From: Cyanodermella asteris
Taxonomy: Eukaryota > Ascomycota > Lecanoromycetes > Ostropales > Stictidaceae
NCBI GenBank assembly: GCA_900618795.1
Contig: UYJD01000004.1
Location: 551,072-615,071 of the forward strand
DNA: 64,000 bases
Direction of reading: 5' to 3'
Part shown: in pieces, positions 53,720 through 64,000 of the stretch
Layout of the letters: every line of letters begins with the position of its first letter
How positions within the stretch are numbered: position 1 is the first letter of the stretch
Program-made: the position numbers and the translations under genes
The notes under the pieces: generated by a model
The model's input: the letters and a program-made list of their open reading frames with translations, nothing else
The model's database searches: none
What the model was told of the DNA's origin: nothing

Positions 53720-55339
53720 TCACGCCGGAATGAAAGCGACCTTACACCCATTCTTATTCGACGGGCCCACCCTCATGACCGCCGTATACGGCTCCTCATC
53801 CCTCGGCTCAATCGCCTTGAAAACCTGCAAGATCCTGAAAATGGCGTACATGCACTCCGTATCCACCATGACATGCGCCGGGCAGATCCTCGGACCGCCG
53901 CCAAACGGCACGAAATTCCACATTGGCCGCGCAGTCTCCCAGCGCTCGGGGATGAATTCTTCGGCATCTGGGCCCCAGAGATCCGGGTCCCGGTGCATCA
54001 GGTAGCGGTTGCAGTGCATGATGTCGCCTTTGGCGCAGAAGATGGGGGATTTGCCCGTGGGCCCGCCGCCGGTGGGGAGGGCCGTGTCTTTAATGACGGC
54101 GCGGACGGTTTGCAGGCTAACGGGGTAGACGCGGTGGCCTGCAGAAATAGTCAGCATTGGTAGATGGTCGGAGAGATGGCGGGGATACGTACTTTCGTTG
54201 ACGACCCAGCGGAAATAGTTGAGAGATCGCAGGCCTTCGAAGGTTAACGGCTTATCGCCGTAATCGAGAACCTCTTTCCGAAGTCTCTCGACGACTCTTG
54301 GGTGTCTTGCCAATGCAAAAATGGTGTTGCTCATGAGAATCGAGGTCGTCTCGTTGGATGGGATCCATACTCCGGTCAATTGCGTGCGAAGCTCGAGCTT
54401 GTCTGGAACATGACGGGCGATCGTCCATAGGAAGTCGGAGCGCGGTTCACCGTTTGGATAAGTGGCAGGCTTACCCTTCTTCTCCTGTTCGAGCTGTGCG
54501 TATGCTGTGTCGATGTACCCGTCTAGGAAGCCGTGGATCCGCTTGCATGCCGCGAACCATTCCTTGTCTCGGTGCAAGAAGAGGAAAGAGCTCAGCTGAA
54601 GACGGACACGCAGACCAGCCATGACCTTGACCATTTCTTTGTGCGGCCAGTCTCGCTCTGGATGGTCGAGAGAATTGACGGTCTCGCCAAAGAGGAAGTC
54701 AGTAGATGTGTCCAGGAACTGTTGGCCACGTTAACGGTGAGCTCATGAAAGGAGCGGATCTCTACTCACCCATCTCTGAAACAGAGGTTGCATATCAATA
54801 GTTGACTGATCTGTAGGGATATGCCGGATCAGACGATCCACATGTCCAGTCAGTCTCGCCAGGTTCCCAAACGCAGCACGCTCAAAATAAGGCTTGACAA
54901 GATCTCTCGAGAACTGCCATTTGGGCCCATCCGAAGAACTAACGCCTCGACCTGTAAAGGGCGTGATCGCGCCATTAGCGATCCTGATCGGCTCAACCGC
55001 GAAAGCATCCTTGTGAGACGTGGACATTGCCTTCATGTTCTCAGGCTCGGAGCTGTAAAGCATCCGGTTGCCCATGAAGTTTGCCTTCCACACCTTGGCG
55101 CCGCGAGCAAAGTACGTTTCTTTTTGGAATTCGAAGAAGCGGTTCTTTTTGATGGCCGTGAGCATCGCATGGACGTAGTCTAGCCCAAGGACTTTGTCGT
55201 AGCTGGGGTAGCTCTTGAGGGGCGGGCACCCGAGCTGTACGCGAGTTCGTTCATAGCGCAGGTAATTGAGGATGCTGCGTCCTAACCAGTAGAAGACGGC
55301 GAGCGAAAATAAAGAAACAGACAATGAGACGTCCAACAT
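53720..55339 (-). CDS. Cytochrome P450 CYP-A (CYP52-like)
   Basis: Three exons (55339-54770, 54718-54193, 54138-53720) give 504 aa. The N-terminal anchor MLDVSLSVSLFSLAVFYWLG marks an ER membrane monooxygenase. The heme loop FGGGPRICPAHV carries the thiolate Cys (about residue 445). The K-helix ExxR is ESHR, rebuilt across the third exon junction (NES|HRVYP). FIPERW precedes the heme loop. The I-helix, usually (A/G)Gx(D/E)TT, reads PSNETTS, so Ala/Gly-Gly is lost; oxygen activation may be altered. Overall it resembles n-alkane/fatty-acid hydroxylases of the CYP52 clan (SSDGPKWQFSRDLVKPYF; FLDTSTDFLFGETVNSL). It is tail-to-tail with the PKS-NRPS and head-to-head with CYP-B. Role inferred: oxidation of the polyketide chain. 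Confidence 0.92.
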
Positions 55340-55936
55340 GATGTCTCTCAGCCAAAAGAGAGCTCTTGACTTTGCAAAGACTCAGCCAACATGCAGAAAA
55401 TCAATGTACATCCACTCAGTCAATCTGGGGGCCTCGCTCTTCAGCGTCATCGCCAGAGTTTCTGGTGAGCAATTGACCCACCTTGAGCGACTCATCCATC
55501 CACTCGCAAAGGAGTGCTCTTGATTGTAGAGGTCTCCCAGGCTGGTGAGGGTTGCGGTGCCCCGGCGCTGGAGCCGGCCGGCGTATAGGGCGGAGATATG
55601 CAGTAATACGCCGTCGGCCTATAGATAGTCGCACATCTGCACTCCTCCGTCGCTCTTTCAGACCACCAACCCTCTCAGTAATAATTGACCGCAGAGATTC
55701 GCCAATGCCATAGACCACTCCACAGTACGTCCGGCGGGGCCACGTTGGACAAGTCGCCCCAAGATGGCGAGGGCGAACACCGCGGGCCCTCGTTGTGGGG
55801 TCTTTGTGCGTTCAGAGTCCGCGCTCGCTCTCGGTGCTTGACGACCGGTTTAGAAGTCGAATGTTGGTGTTTCTTGTGTTGTGTCTCTTTTCAAAGTCTG
55901 GACGCAAAACGATTCCATCGTGCGGGCATCTTCAAC
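55340..55936. other. Divergent promoter region (CYP-A / CYP-B)
   Basis: 597 bases between the two divergently transcribed P450 genes. It is GC-rich around 55560-55600 with a self-complementary CCGGCCGG-type core. No gene is seen. Confidence 0.45.
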
Positions 55937-57697
55937 ATGTCTTTCTTTGTATCAAAAGCCAAATCGTTCCATGCGTCTTCGCTTGACCTGTCACCTACGA
56001 ACATAGGCATCAGTGCTTTTGTGCTTGTAGCAGCACTATCCCTCCTGCGATGGATTATGCTTCCGAGACCCATTCCTGGCATTGCCTACAAGAAATCGAG
56101 TGCCAAGAAGATCATGGGCGATGGACCTGATCTGCTCAAGTGGAGGGGCGAAACCAAGGAGATTTGGAGCTACATTCGCAATCTTGCCACGGAGCTGGAT
56201 ACGCCAATTTTCCAGATGTTCATGCGGCTGTTTGGGAGGCCATGGGTGGTGATCACTGACTTCAGAGAGTCCTACGATATTCAGCAGAACAGGCAAAATG
56301 AGTTCGATCGGTCCACATTTATCAAGGAAGTCTTTGGTCCACTTCTCCCTCGTAACCATGTCTGGATGCCGAGCAACGATGAATTCCGTGCACATCGTCA
56401 CTTGATTCGGGACACGATGTCGCCCGGCTTTCTGAACAATGTTGTGGCACCTGCGATACACACTTCGACGCAAAGTCTGCTGAACCTTTGGAGAGCAAAA
56501 GCACGCTTGGCGAAAGAGCGCCCCTTTGCAGCGGACAAGGACATCATCAGAAACCTGGTAGATGTTATCATCAAAGCTACCTTCGGCTTTCACGTCAAAG
56601 CAATTGCAGCGCAGGAGAACATGATCTACAAACTCAACTACTTGGATCTCCCTTCGAACAAGGATGCAGAGGCGAAGTTTCCCGTGGCCGAAGACCCAGT
56701 AGCCTACACATCGGTTCGTGAGCTCGTCGACAGTCTCGAGATCGCGATGCGCTCGCCGCTCCCACGCCAACACCTGACCCTGGCGCTCAACTATTGGCCC
56801 AGCCTCGCTCGCGCTCGCAGGTGGAATGAAAACATGATGACAGAGAGACTTAAGAACGCCTGGGACATCTTCGTCAACAAATCCGGCTCCGAAGATCAAG
56901 TCAAATCCGCCGTCGACCTGCTTGTCCAACGCGAAGCCCAAATGGCCGACCGCGACGGCCGCGACGTGCAATACGACACGCGCGTCATCCGCGACGAGCT
57001 CTTCGGCTTCTTCGCCGCCGGCCACGAAACGACCTCGACCACCATCTCCTGGGCCGTCAAGTACCTGACCCAACACCAAGAAGTGCAAAAGAAGCTCCGC
57101 GCCGCACTGCGAGCCGCACACAAGCGCGCTGCAGCAGAAAAAGATGTGCCCACGGCCGAAGAGATCGTCAAAGCCGATGTCCCCTACCTCGACGCCTTCA
57201 TCGAGGAGAACCACCGCTGGGGCACCTCCATCCCCGCCGTCATCCGCATCGCGACCTGCGACACCGTGATCCTGGGCCACCACGTCCCCAAGGGCACCGA
57301 CGTCTTCATGCTCAACAACGGACCCAGCTTCCAATCCCGAGCCTTCGACATCCCGGAATCCAAACGCACGGAAACGGGTCGAGAAGCCAAGAACCGGTAC
57401 GGGACCTGGAACGATGCGGACATCGGCGAGTTCAGGCCCGAGCGCTGGCTGGTCGAGGACGAGAAGGGGAATGTGACTTTCGACCCGCATGCGGGGCCAT
57501 TGCTGGCGTATGGGTTTGGGCTTAGGGGTTGCTTTGGGACGAAGTTGGCGGTGTTGGAGCTCAAGGTTATCATCACGATGATCGCTTGGGCTTTCGAGAT
57601 GCATCCTTTGCCGGAGTCGTTGGCGAGTATGAAGGCGGATGATACGAATACGCACCGGGTGCAGCAGTGCTATTTGAGGCTTACCGAGGCATACTGA
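55937..57697 (+). CDS. Cytochrome P450 CYP-B
   Basis: Single exon, 586 aa; the start MSFFVSKAKSFHASSLDLSP lies close after an in-frame open leader without a better ATG. A hydrophobic helix (IGISAFVLVAALSLLRWIM, about residues 23-41) followed by a Pro-rich hinge (LPRPIPGIAY) gives ER anchoring. The I-helix FFAAGHETTSTTISW (about 355) is intact. The K-helix is EENHRW (ExxR). FRPERW and the heme loop YGFGLRGCFGTKLA (Cys about 540) are intact, although Gly stands before the Cys where Arg-x-Cys is more common (GLRGCFG against GxRxCxG). It is longer than most P450s (500-520) owing to insertions around 280-300 and in the 470-500 region (SKRTETGREAKNRYG). Intronless, unlike CYP-A and CYP-C. Substrate unknown; cluster membership inferred from position. 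Confidence 0.93.
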   Translation: MSFFVSKAKSFHASSLDLSPTNIGISAFVLVAALSLLRWIMLPRPIPGIAYKKSSAKKIMGDGPDLLKWRGETKEIWSYIRNLATELDTPIFQMFMRLFGRPWVVITDFRESYDIQQNRQNEFDRSTFIKEVFGPLLPRNHVWMPSNDEFRAHRHLIRDTMSPGFLNNVVAPAIHTSTQSLLNLWRAKARLAKERPFAADKDIIRNLVDVIIKATFGFHVKAIAAQENMIYKLNYLDLPSNKDAEAKFPVAEDPVAYTSVRELVDSLEIAMRSPLPRQHLTLALNYWPSLARARRWNENMMTERLKNAWDIFVNKSGSEDQVKSAVDLLVQREAQMADRDGRDVQYDTRVIRDELFGFFAAGHETTSTTISWAVKYLTQHQEVQKKLRAALRAAHKRAAAEKDVPTAEEIVKADVPYLDAFIEENHRWGTSIPAVIRIATCDTVILGHHVPKGTDVFMLNNGPSFQSRAFDIPESKRTETGREAKNRYGTWNDADIGEFRPERWLVEDEKGNVTFDPHAGPLLAYGFGLRGCFGTKLAVLELKVIITMIAWAFEMHPLPESLASMKADDTNTHRVQQCYLRLTEAY

Positions 57698-57996
57698 GTG
57701 GCTGGTTGTGGTTCTAGAAGCGGCCACAATGGTTAGAATTGGCAGATATACTTATATGGAAGGTGGCTGAAAGCCTACATCACACCTATGATGCACTATG
57801 CCAGGGGCCCAAAATCGAGTGTGAAGTGAGCCAAGGGTCTGATCTAAAGTATGCATGGAAGCTAGACGATGGACAGATGAGACATTCAAGAGGTATGGCA
57901 CAAATTGATTGGATGAAGACGTCAGGCAAGCCATGCGCTGGGATGCTCATCAAAAGCACAGCTACCTTTGTATCAACTCAGCAGAAGTACGTCGAC

Positions 57997-59867
57997 TCAA
58001 GATTCGATCTCCCTAAAGTCAATCCACATTCCCCCAACAAATCCCGTCGTAAAAGTCTCTCTCAGTTCCGGCTGCGTTGTCCTGACCTTCATATCGAAGT
58101 TGCGAAAAATATACGCCATTGCCATGAAGACTTCTGCATATGCGACACTAGCGCGGAACGATCAGCAGAAGAACCGCCTGGACCAGAATTTGAAGTCGAC
58201 CTACTTGATACCGATACACTGTCGCACGCCTTTGCTGAACGTGCAGAGATACTCCTCGAGCTTGTCGGGGTCTCTGGTCCCATTGGCTCCGAGCCAGCGC
58301 TCGGGACGGAAAGAGAGGGCGTCGGGGCCCCAGATTGCTTCGCTGGTGTGCATGGTATAAACGGACATGGATACAACAGACTGGATTTGAGAGGTCAGCG
58401 GGGAGAGGGGGAGTTGGGACCGATGTGTTCTGTTGACTTACACCAGGTGGGATCACTTTGCCATCTGCCACCAACGGCGCAACACCTTTAGGTACGATTC
58501 TCGGCAAACGACCTCGTGCCGGCATGGCAATCCTCAAGCTCTCTTTGACGACAGCCCACTGCACAGGAACAACAGTCAGCATTACGATATCTTCGTTGTT
58601 CCAAGGTTCCGACGGTAATACTGACTAGGTAGTCGACTTTCTCGAGCTCGATCAAAGTGGGCATTGCGTTTCGGTTGGGAAAGTGCTCGGTTAGCGTGGC
58701 TGCAAGCTTCTTCATACATGCCGGGTTGGACAAGATGTGATATGATCCCATGCTCAAAGTGGAGGCAGAGGTATCAGATCCAGCGAGCAAAATCTCGATT
58801 GCTTGATCGGCTTGTGCTTCGTCAGATAAGGAGGTGAGGTTATCGAAGATTACCCGGTGAGAAAGGGGCTCTTTCAGAGAATGGCGGTGCTTGATGCCAA
58901 CGATCGCTTGCTATAGGAGGTTACTTATCAGCCTGTCTTCCACGCAACTCGAGAGCATACTCACATCCTTCAGCTCGTTAATGACGCGGAGATTCTTGTC
59001 GACTTTAGAGATGATCCAACTGGGTATCGCTCCGGCTATCATCCGCAGAAGCTTGCTCTCCTGTGCGACTATGAGGCTAGGAGATGCAAAATCAAACGCT
59101 TTCAAGAGCGCAGACTCGAAGCTCCCCGGCGTCTCGTGGAGCGTATCGGACTCGTGTGCAAAGGCAAACCTCATGATGATGTCCACGGTCATGCATCTGC
59201 CGATGGTGAGCCAAATATACTCCGCACAGATCGAATGTCTACTCCTTCGCACCTGTATGCATCGTGAACATCCACCGGTCTTCCCGGTCCAATGCTTTTG
59301 ATCTTCTTTGCAAGAGCCAAGATCTTGTCGTTGATTACAGGCTCAAGCTCTCTGACGCCTGCTCTCGAGAACGTCGGGTTCAGCAACTTGCGTCGCTCCC
59401 GATGCCGCTGGTGGTCTTGCTCCACAAATACGGTATGCGGCGTGAGGAAACCGTCGTAAAAGCCGGGCTCCTTGATGTACGGCGACGTTTGACTGTAGAT
59501 GACCTTATACAGAGAGACATCGTTCAGACGAACCTCATTTGGCCCGACGCGCAGCGCTGCTGATCCTGAAATCGGGATCAGCTGGTCGGCAACTTGCGAC
59601 TTGAAACAGGTTGTCATACTGACCGTATCCGTGGTGTATCTTCTGTAGCGCTGCTTCCGGTAGCCTCTCTGTTGACAGTATTTTGTAGATCCAGCTTCGT
59701 GAAATGGCCGCTGCCTTCGGCCCTTTGAATCCTGCTAGTGGGTGCAAATACAATCGATATACTGCTCGAAGGGCCCAAAAGGTCCAATACGCGCCAATGA
59801 CACCGGCTATCACCGTCAAAAAGCTGACATGAGGGGCCACAGAAGGCCAGAGCTCCTTGTAGACCAT
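57997..59867 (-). CDS. Cytochrome P450 CYP-C (trichodiene-oxygenase-like type)
   Basis: Seven exons (59867-59624, 59565-59253, 59196-58965, 58910-58626, 58558-58442, 58380-58205, 58147-57997) give 505 aa with every phase consistent. The start MVYKELWPSVAPHVSFLTVI is an N-terminal membrane helix, then LYLHPLAGFKGPKAAA. The middle reads YGSAALRVGPNEVRLND, PGFYDGFLTPHTVFVEQDHQ and HRERRKLLNPTFSRAGVREL, typical of trichodiene-oxygenase/pisatin-demethylase-like fungal P450s. The I-helix LLAGSDTSAST, K-helix KESLR, FRPERW and heme loop FSKGVRQCIGIN are all intact. Without splicing, stop codons break it up, which could be mistaken for decay; splicing removes them all. It is divergent from the SDR-fold gene. 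Confidence 0.9.
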
Positions 59868-60581
59868 CTTGGTGTCAATCGTGGTCACTATCGTAACACT
59901 GCAGCTACCTGAAAAGACAAAATAGAACGTTCCTAGCCAAGCATCACGGTCTCGATTCCAGCATTCGAACCGTTGACAGCGATAGCGACAGCATCTCAAC
60001 ATCCACGGTCAATGGCATGACTCCAGCCGGCCGCAAAGCGGAGCTCGGATGGGTCAAGATGGTCATGTTGCGTAGCATTCGGTTTGTGTCTTTGAAAGCC
60101 CGCCGTCGTCGCCCGGCAAAATGATAGTCCGCTCTAGTCCCTTATCTTCATTATAGGTACCAATGAGCAGAGCAGGCTGAGAGGACTGGATATGGATCAG
60201 CCCCTTCAGTCCTGACCCATCCCATGCGAATGAGCGGCTCAGAGAAGGCACAAGATGCGCCCCATGATCCTTGCGAGTCCGTGCCATACGATCTGGCGAG
60301 GCCGCACTTTTCTAACCTGTTTCGGCGAAAGACCGACTCGCAGCTCCGACCTATCAGTGGACCCGCAGGTAGGCCAGCTGGAGCTCTGTATCACCTCAAA
60401 CAGGAGCTCTTCTAGCTCTAGCGAGCAGTGGGGTCGCAGTCGAAGCAGCATGTGGGCAGCTACAGACTTGCAGGGCAACAGACGGTCCGTAGCTCTACCC
60501 GCTTCAGCTTCCAACTCCATGTTCAGGCCCGATTGACTGGTTTGACCCTCCTCAGGCATATTTCACTCCATCACAAGCAGC
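59868..60581. other. Divergent promoter region (CYP-C / SDR)
   Basis: 714 bases between the two starts. No gene is seen. Confidence 0.5.
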
Positions 60582-61583
60582 ATGGTTGACTCAGGAGCAG
60601 TAATCAAGAGCAATGCTCAGTTAGCGACTGAACAGCATACCGGCGTGGTATGCGTCTTTGCTGGCGCAACCAGTGGCATCGGAGCGGCGACATTGACCAG
60701 GACGGTAACAATGTTCAAAGCACCTACTATCTACGTTTTTGGTCGGTCTGAGAAACGGTTCGCGTCGCAGCGCTCAACACTGGAGAGGCTGAACCCGGAG
60801 AGCAAGATCATCTTCATCGAGTCTGAATTCTCCTTACTCAAGGACGTCGATGCCGGGAGTGAGCTCATCAGTGCAAGTGAGAAGAAGGTCGACTACCTGT
60901 TCGTGAGCCCAGGTCTCATACCTATCAATGGCCCGCAGTGTAAGTTCAACAAAGCGACTTCGGTACCCAGGCATGGCTAACATTCAGCAGACACAAGTGA
61001 AGGCCTCGAAGCATGCTTCGCGCTCTCCTACTACTCCCGCATGCGCCTGATAACGAACCTCCTCCCCCTCCTCAAAGCCTCATCCCAGCCTCGAATCCTC
61101 AGCATCCTCAACGGTGGTCTCGAGAAAGCGATGCTCGACGACGATCTCACTCTGGAGAACAAGTGGGGACCCATCACAGTTGTCAATCACACCTCGACCA
61201 TGACTAGCCTGTTCTTCGAGCGCCTCTCGATCGCGGAACCAAAGCTCACCCTGCTACATGCATCACCAGGTTTGGTGCGCACGACCATCTTCTCCCGCTT
61301 AACCCCACCGGCTTCGTCGGGAATTCTTTGGCGATTCGCGCTCGCGGGGATACGCGGGCTGGTCTTTTGTGTGATGATGATCATCGGAATTTCGGAAGAG
61401 GAGTCGGGGGAGAGGCATACTTTTCACTTGACCAGTGAAAAGTATACACCGGGATTCACGAGGCTTGATAAGGTTGGGGACCCTGTGACGAAGTTGGGTG
61501 TCCTCGAGCAGTATAGGGGAAGCTGGCCGGAGAAGATCTGGGATCTGACATTTGGTGTATTTGAGAAAGCTCTGTCTCGATAG
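60582..61583 (+). CDS. SDR-fold oxidoreductase-like protein
   Basis: Two exons (60582-60939, 60991-61583; donor GTAAGT, acceptor TTCAGCAG) give 316 aa. Start MVDSGAVIKSNAQLATEQ, with the Rossmann motif FAGATSGIGAAT at about residues 26-37 in place of TGxxxGIG, and YVFGRS as the strand-2 end, suggesting NADP binding through Arg. VDYLFVSPGL takes the place of the NNAG strand. ILSILNGGL is the strand-5 region, but no YxxxK follows at the expected distance (the stretch reads NHTSTMTSLFFERL), so classical SDR catalysis may be lost or use other residues; many fungal cluster proteins of this sort share this. A hydrophobic helix (ILWRFALAGIRGLVFCVMMI) near the C-terminus suggests membrane contact. 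It may tailor the metabolite. Confidence 0.85.
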
Positions 61584-61613
61584 ATAAACCCTGCATCATT
61601 GCAAAGCGTTGCG

Positions 61614-63223
61614 TTATTCCACTCCAGTCTGTTCCTCTTCCCTGTAAAGCGTTGCTTTCACTCCGCTCTTGCTCTCCTCGGCAAAGACCACCGCCTTCAC
61701 ATACTCCTGCGCGGCATCTCTGTTTCTGGTATCTTCGACCCCCTGGCAGAACCTGGCGAGGATCGTTGCATACTGAGTCAAGATCATTTGTTGAGCTGGA
61801 AAAATTATGGTCCCACCTAAGAAGGGCATATCCCCACTTGACGCGCAATTCTGGGTTTTTTTAAGCATTGTCATTGACGCTTTTTCGATCGAGCCAACGT
61901 TCTGGTCTGGAGACCTCCGCATCCTTTACCCTGTACAGAATTGGGACGTCGATCTCGATCCGGGTGCCTTCGGTGACAAAAGTAGGAGACTAACCGTCTG
62001 GACTGCCAGCACGGTGCAGCACGCCATCCTTGATCGCGTGACGGCCGGCCGGTCCGACGGGGGACTTGAGATGAAAGTCTGTAAGTGACAATAAAGATTA
62101 GTCTTCCAACGAAGCCGCCCATCATTAGGATGGGAACCCACTTTCGGCAATGACGGCTTGAAGGTATTCCATTGACTTTAGTGATCCAAAGCTCAGAGAC
62201 CGCTCCTACATTGCAGCGAGTTCGTCCTTCAGCCTCCGCCATACCTCAATATCTCTTGCGAGACGAACGAAGATGTTAGTGATGCCGACCACAGCCTTAT
62301 CATTTGCTCTGATGAAGATATCGAGAAGTTGACCGCGGAGAAACTCTCGGTCAGGGCTGTACATGGATAGCTCTTCCACCATTGAAACCTTTCTCTGGTC
62401 TGCACCAGACTGCGGTCTGCTCGAGTGTGGGGCATTCAGAGTCTGCTCAATGCATCTGTCAATGACATCGTGAACGGAATTGCGATGTTCGGCTCATTTT
62501 ACTCTGCTGCCAAAGAAATACAATAGCCAGCCATAGATGAGCTTGCCACGCATTCCGGATCAATGCCAAACTCCATTCATGTTGGAACCGCTCCACGTCG
62601 ACGCGTGGGCTTTTCCCTTCTTGCTTGAGCTGAGTTGAACGATTGCCCGAAGAGGAGCTCTGCCGCACCATCAAGGTACAACTTATTGAACATCGTCGGT
62701 AAGTTTACGGTCTCACCGACATCTGGCAGTGCTTTGAAGAAGCGATCGAGGTGGGTTTCGAAAGCTTGGAGATAGGAAATTCGAGAGCGGCTGAACATGC
62801 GTTTGAACAGAATGCGTGAAGACTTCCAACGGTCCCCATCGGACAGGAACATACCGTCACCCATAGGTAATGTGTCTCGCGGCTTTCGTGATGGCTTCAC
62901 TAACATGCTTGTGGCCAGACGGGTCAACATGTCGCGAATATTATCGGCATGCGCCGTGTCGAGCCATTTTGAACCGCACACTCTGACTGCAGTGGTCTTT
63001 CTCGGGCTGTTCAAAAGTTCAGCATCCGCTTGCAGTCATTAATGCCGGATCTGTACCCTTCGAGCGCATGAGCTCCCATGAAGGGAAAGGTCAGAGGTAC
63101 AGTATCAGGCGACTTGCATCCGTACTGGCGGATGAGACGGTGGCGCAAATATTGACGCTGGAAATACTTTGTTCCAACTGGCAAACCGAACGTGAGAAGG
63201 ATGAACGGGAAGATACTTGCCAT
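61614..63223 (-). pseudogene. Decayed cytochrome P450 (CYP52-like), heme Cys lost
   Basis: P450 fragments run in order along the minus strand in several frames. The N-terminus MASIFPFILLTFGLPVGTKY with YLRHRLIRQYGC starts at 63223. The B-C region reads HADNIRDMLTRLATS, DGMFLSDGDRWKSSR and FSRSRISYLQAFETHLDRFF (about 62960-62720). Then come GAAELLFGQSFNS, VSMVEELSMYSPDREFLRGQ, an I-helix remnant DIFIRANDKAVVG in place of AGRDTT, a TAG at 62208-62206, and SLSFGSLKSMEYLQAVIAES. The heme region reads MPFLGGTIIFPAQQMILTQY, with Phe in place of the thiolate Cys and a frame change just before it. The C-terminus is KATLYREEEQTGVE. At least one nonsense codon and several frameshifts remain after allowing for introns. 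Closest in type to CYP-A. Confidence 0.8.
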
Positions 63224-63736
63224 GGCTGTCTTGACTTTGAGCACACCGGAGAAAAGACTTCACAGAGTAGATGGGAGGTGCATTGGGTTATCACAGTAAT
63301 GTTATGACGCCACCGACCGCTCAAGGCCAGCCGCTGAGGCGGCTTCATCAACATGGACATATCACCACAGTCTTCTACCAAAGCCTGTGTCACCAGCTTG
63401 AGGAGTTGAGTTGGCGAACAGGCGACGAGAGGAGCAGGGCGAAACTCAAGGTCAAAGACATGTCACGTGACAAGGATCAGGTCGCATGACTGTTGCCCAC
63501 TTTTCAAGGTCATCCCAGGGCAGAGAGCACACGATCCGCAAATGCTCAGCAGGCTTTGGCCTTGATGCTCAGTGATATGACTGAAGCAGCTACGCTCAGA
63601 TACAGCTCTAGCAGACATGTCAATGGGCGCAGGATTTGGTACAACCATTGCAAAGAAGCATAAAAAGGTCTATATTGCGAGTTTGCAAGTGAGATTGACG
63701 ATTGCTTTTCGCGAACACGAGATGAATAGTAGGAAA
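63224..63736. other. Intergenic
   Basis: 513 bases upstream of the decayed P450 and downstream of the partial gene. No gene seen. Confidence 0.45.
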
Positions 63737-64000
63737 TCAGGTTCTATGTAAGAGGTCGTTTGGCCTTGGCGAATTTGAGGATGCGTCAACCGCCGGAACA
63801 TACGCGTCCTGGATCTGTTTCAAATTCGGGTAGGGCTTTATGTTTTTGTGGTTATCGTCTCCTGCCATATCCGGCTCTACGGCGGTCTCGCCTTTCTGCC
63901 TCTGGTACATTGCTTTAAATGCCTTACTTTGGGCATGGCAAGCCCCTTGCCGCTGATTTCGGGGCCAAATGAGTGCGCGATGGGGCTAGCGATTCACTGT
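63737..64000 (-). CDS. Possible 3' exon of a gene running off the window
   Basis: On the minus strand, an acceptor-like AAATCAG ends at 63953 and is followed by 72 codons in phase to a TGA at 63739-63737. It reads RQGACHAQSKAFKAMYQRQK, then DMAGDDNHKNIKPYPNLKQI, QDAYVPAVDASSNS and ends NDLLHRT. The composition is protein-like and the frame is closed by a TAG just upstream of the acceptor, which fits a last exon. I do not recognise the protein, and the remainder would lie beyond 64000. Confidence 0.35.

Noticed and set aside
56036-57727. 563-codon open frame on the minus strand opposite CYP-B
   Set aside because: It is the antisense shadow of the GC-rich P450 coding sequence; its His/Val/Gly-rich translation has no protein-like motif.
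57997-59867. CYP-C considered as a pseudogene because of multiple stops and frame changes
   Set aside because: Six introns with consistent phases remove every stop and restore all P450 motifs.
1-64000. CRISPR arrays, bacterial operons, phage or virus genes
   Set aside because: No direct-repeat arrays and no prokaryotic or viral hallmark proteins; all recognised genes are fungal nuclear genes.

Overview
The window is nuclear DNA from a filamentous ascomycete (Pezizomycotina). This rests on short spliceosomal introns (about 50-110 nt, GT...AG) in most genes, fungus-typical families (Zn2Cys6 regulator, HET protein, Rrn6, several P450s, a PKS-NRPS hybrid), and a tRNA gene with a 37-nt intron after the anticodon. 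The gene content suggests a Dothideomycete-like fungus, but nothing here fixes the species. One 83-base run of N lies at 32064-32146.

Left part (1-31 kb) is mostly conserved housekeeping and unremarkable genes: ribosomal protein eL32 (-), an MJ1316/DUF504-domain protein (+), an acyl-CoA dehydrogenase (-), a putative amidoligase (+), a mitochondrial carrier (-), a small unknown protein (-), a mitochondrial DUF1279/FAM210-type protein (+), a low-complexity unknown protein (+), RRN6-like Pol I factor (-), NUC1/EndoG-type nuclease (+), tRNA-Val(CAC) (-), a HET-domain gene with an in-frame TGA (-), an NmrA-type reductase-like protein (-) and an ENT-family nucleoside transporter (+). Two long stretches (9.3-12.0 kb and 12.3-15.9 kb) hold no gene I can support. 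A broken gene flanks the N run.

Right part (33-63 kb) looks like a secondary-metabolite cluster. The core is a 3961-residue PKS-NRPS (41367-53308) with order KS-AT-DH-MT-(no functional ER)-KR-ACP-C-A-T-R. The terminal R domain has Phe where the SDR Tyr should be, which points to Dieckmann-type release and a tetramic acid. Around it lie a Zn2Cys6/fungal_trans regulator, a secreted GMC oxidoreductase, three intact cytochrome P450s of different types, an SDR-fold protein without an obvious YxxxK, and a decayed fourth P450 whose heme cysteine is replaced by Phe. Several pairs are divergent (GMC/PKS-NRPS, CYP-A/CYP-B, CYP-C/SDR) and could share promoters. No trans-acting enoyl reductase, thioesterase or dedicated efflux pump is visible in the window.

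Gene models were built by hand: starts were moved to real ATG codons and introns were placed so that phase and conserved motifs agree on both sides. No database search was possible.
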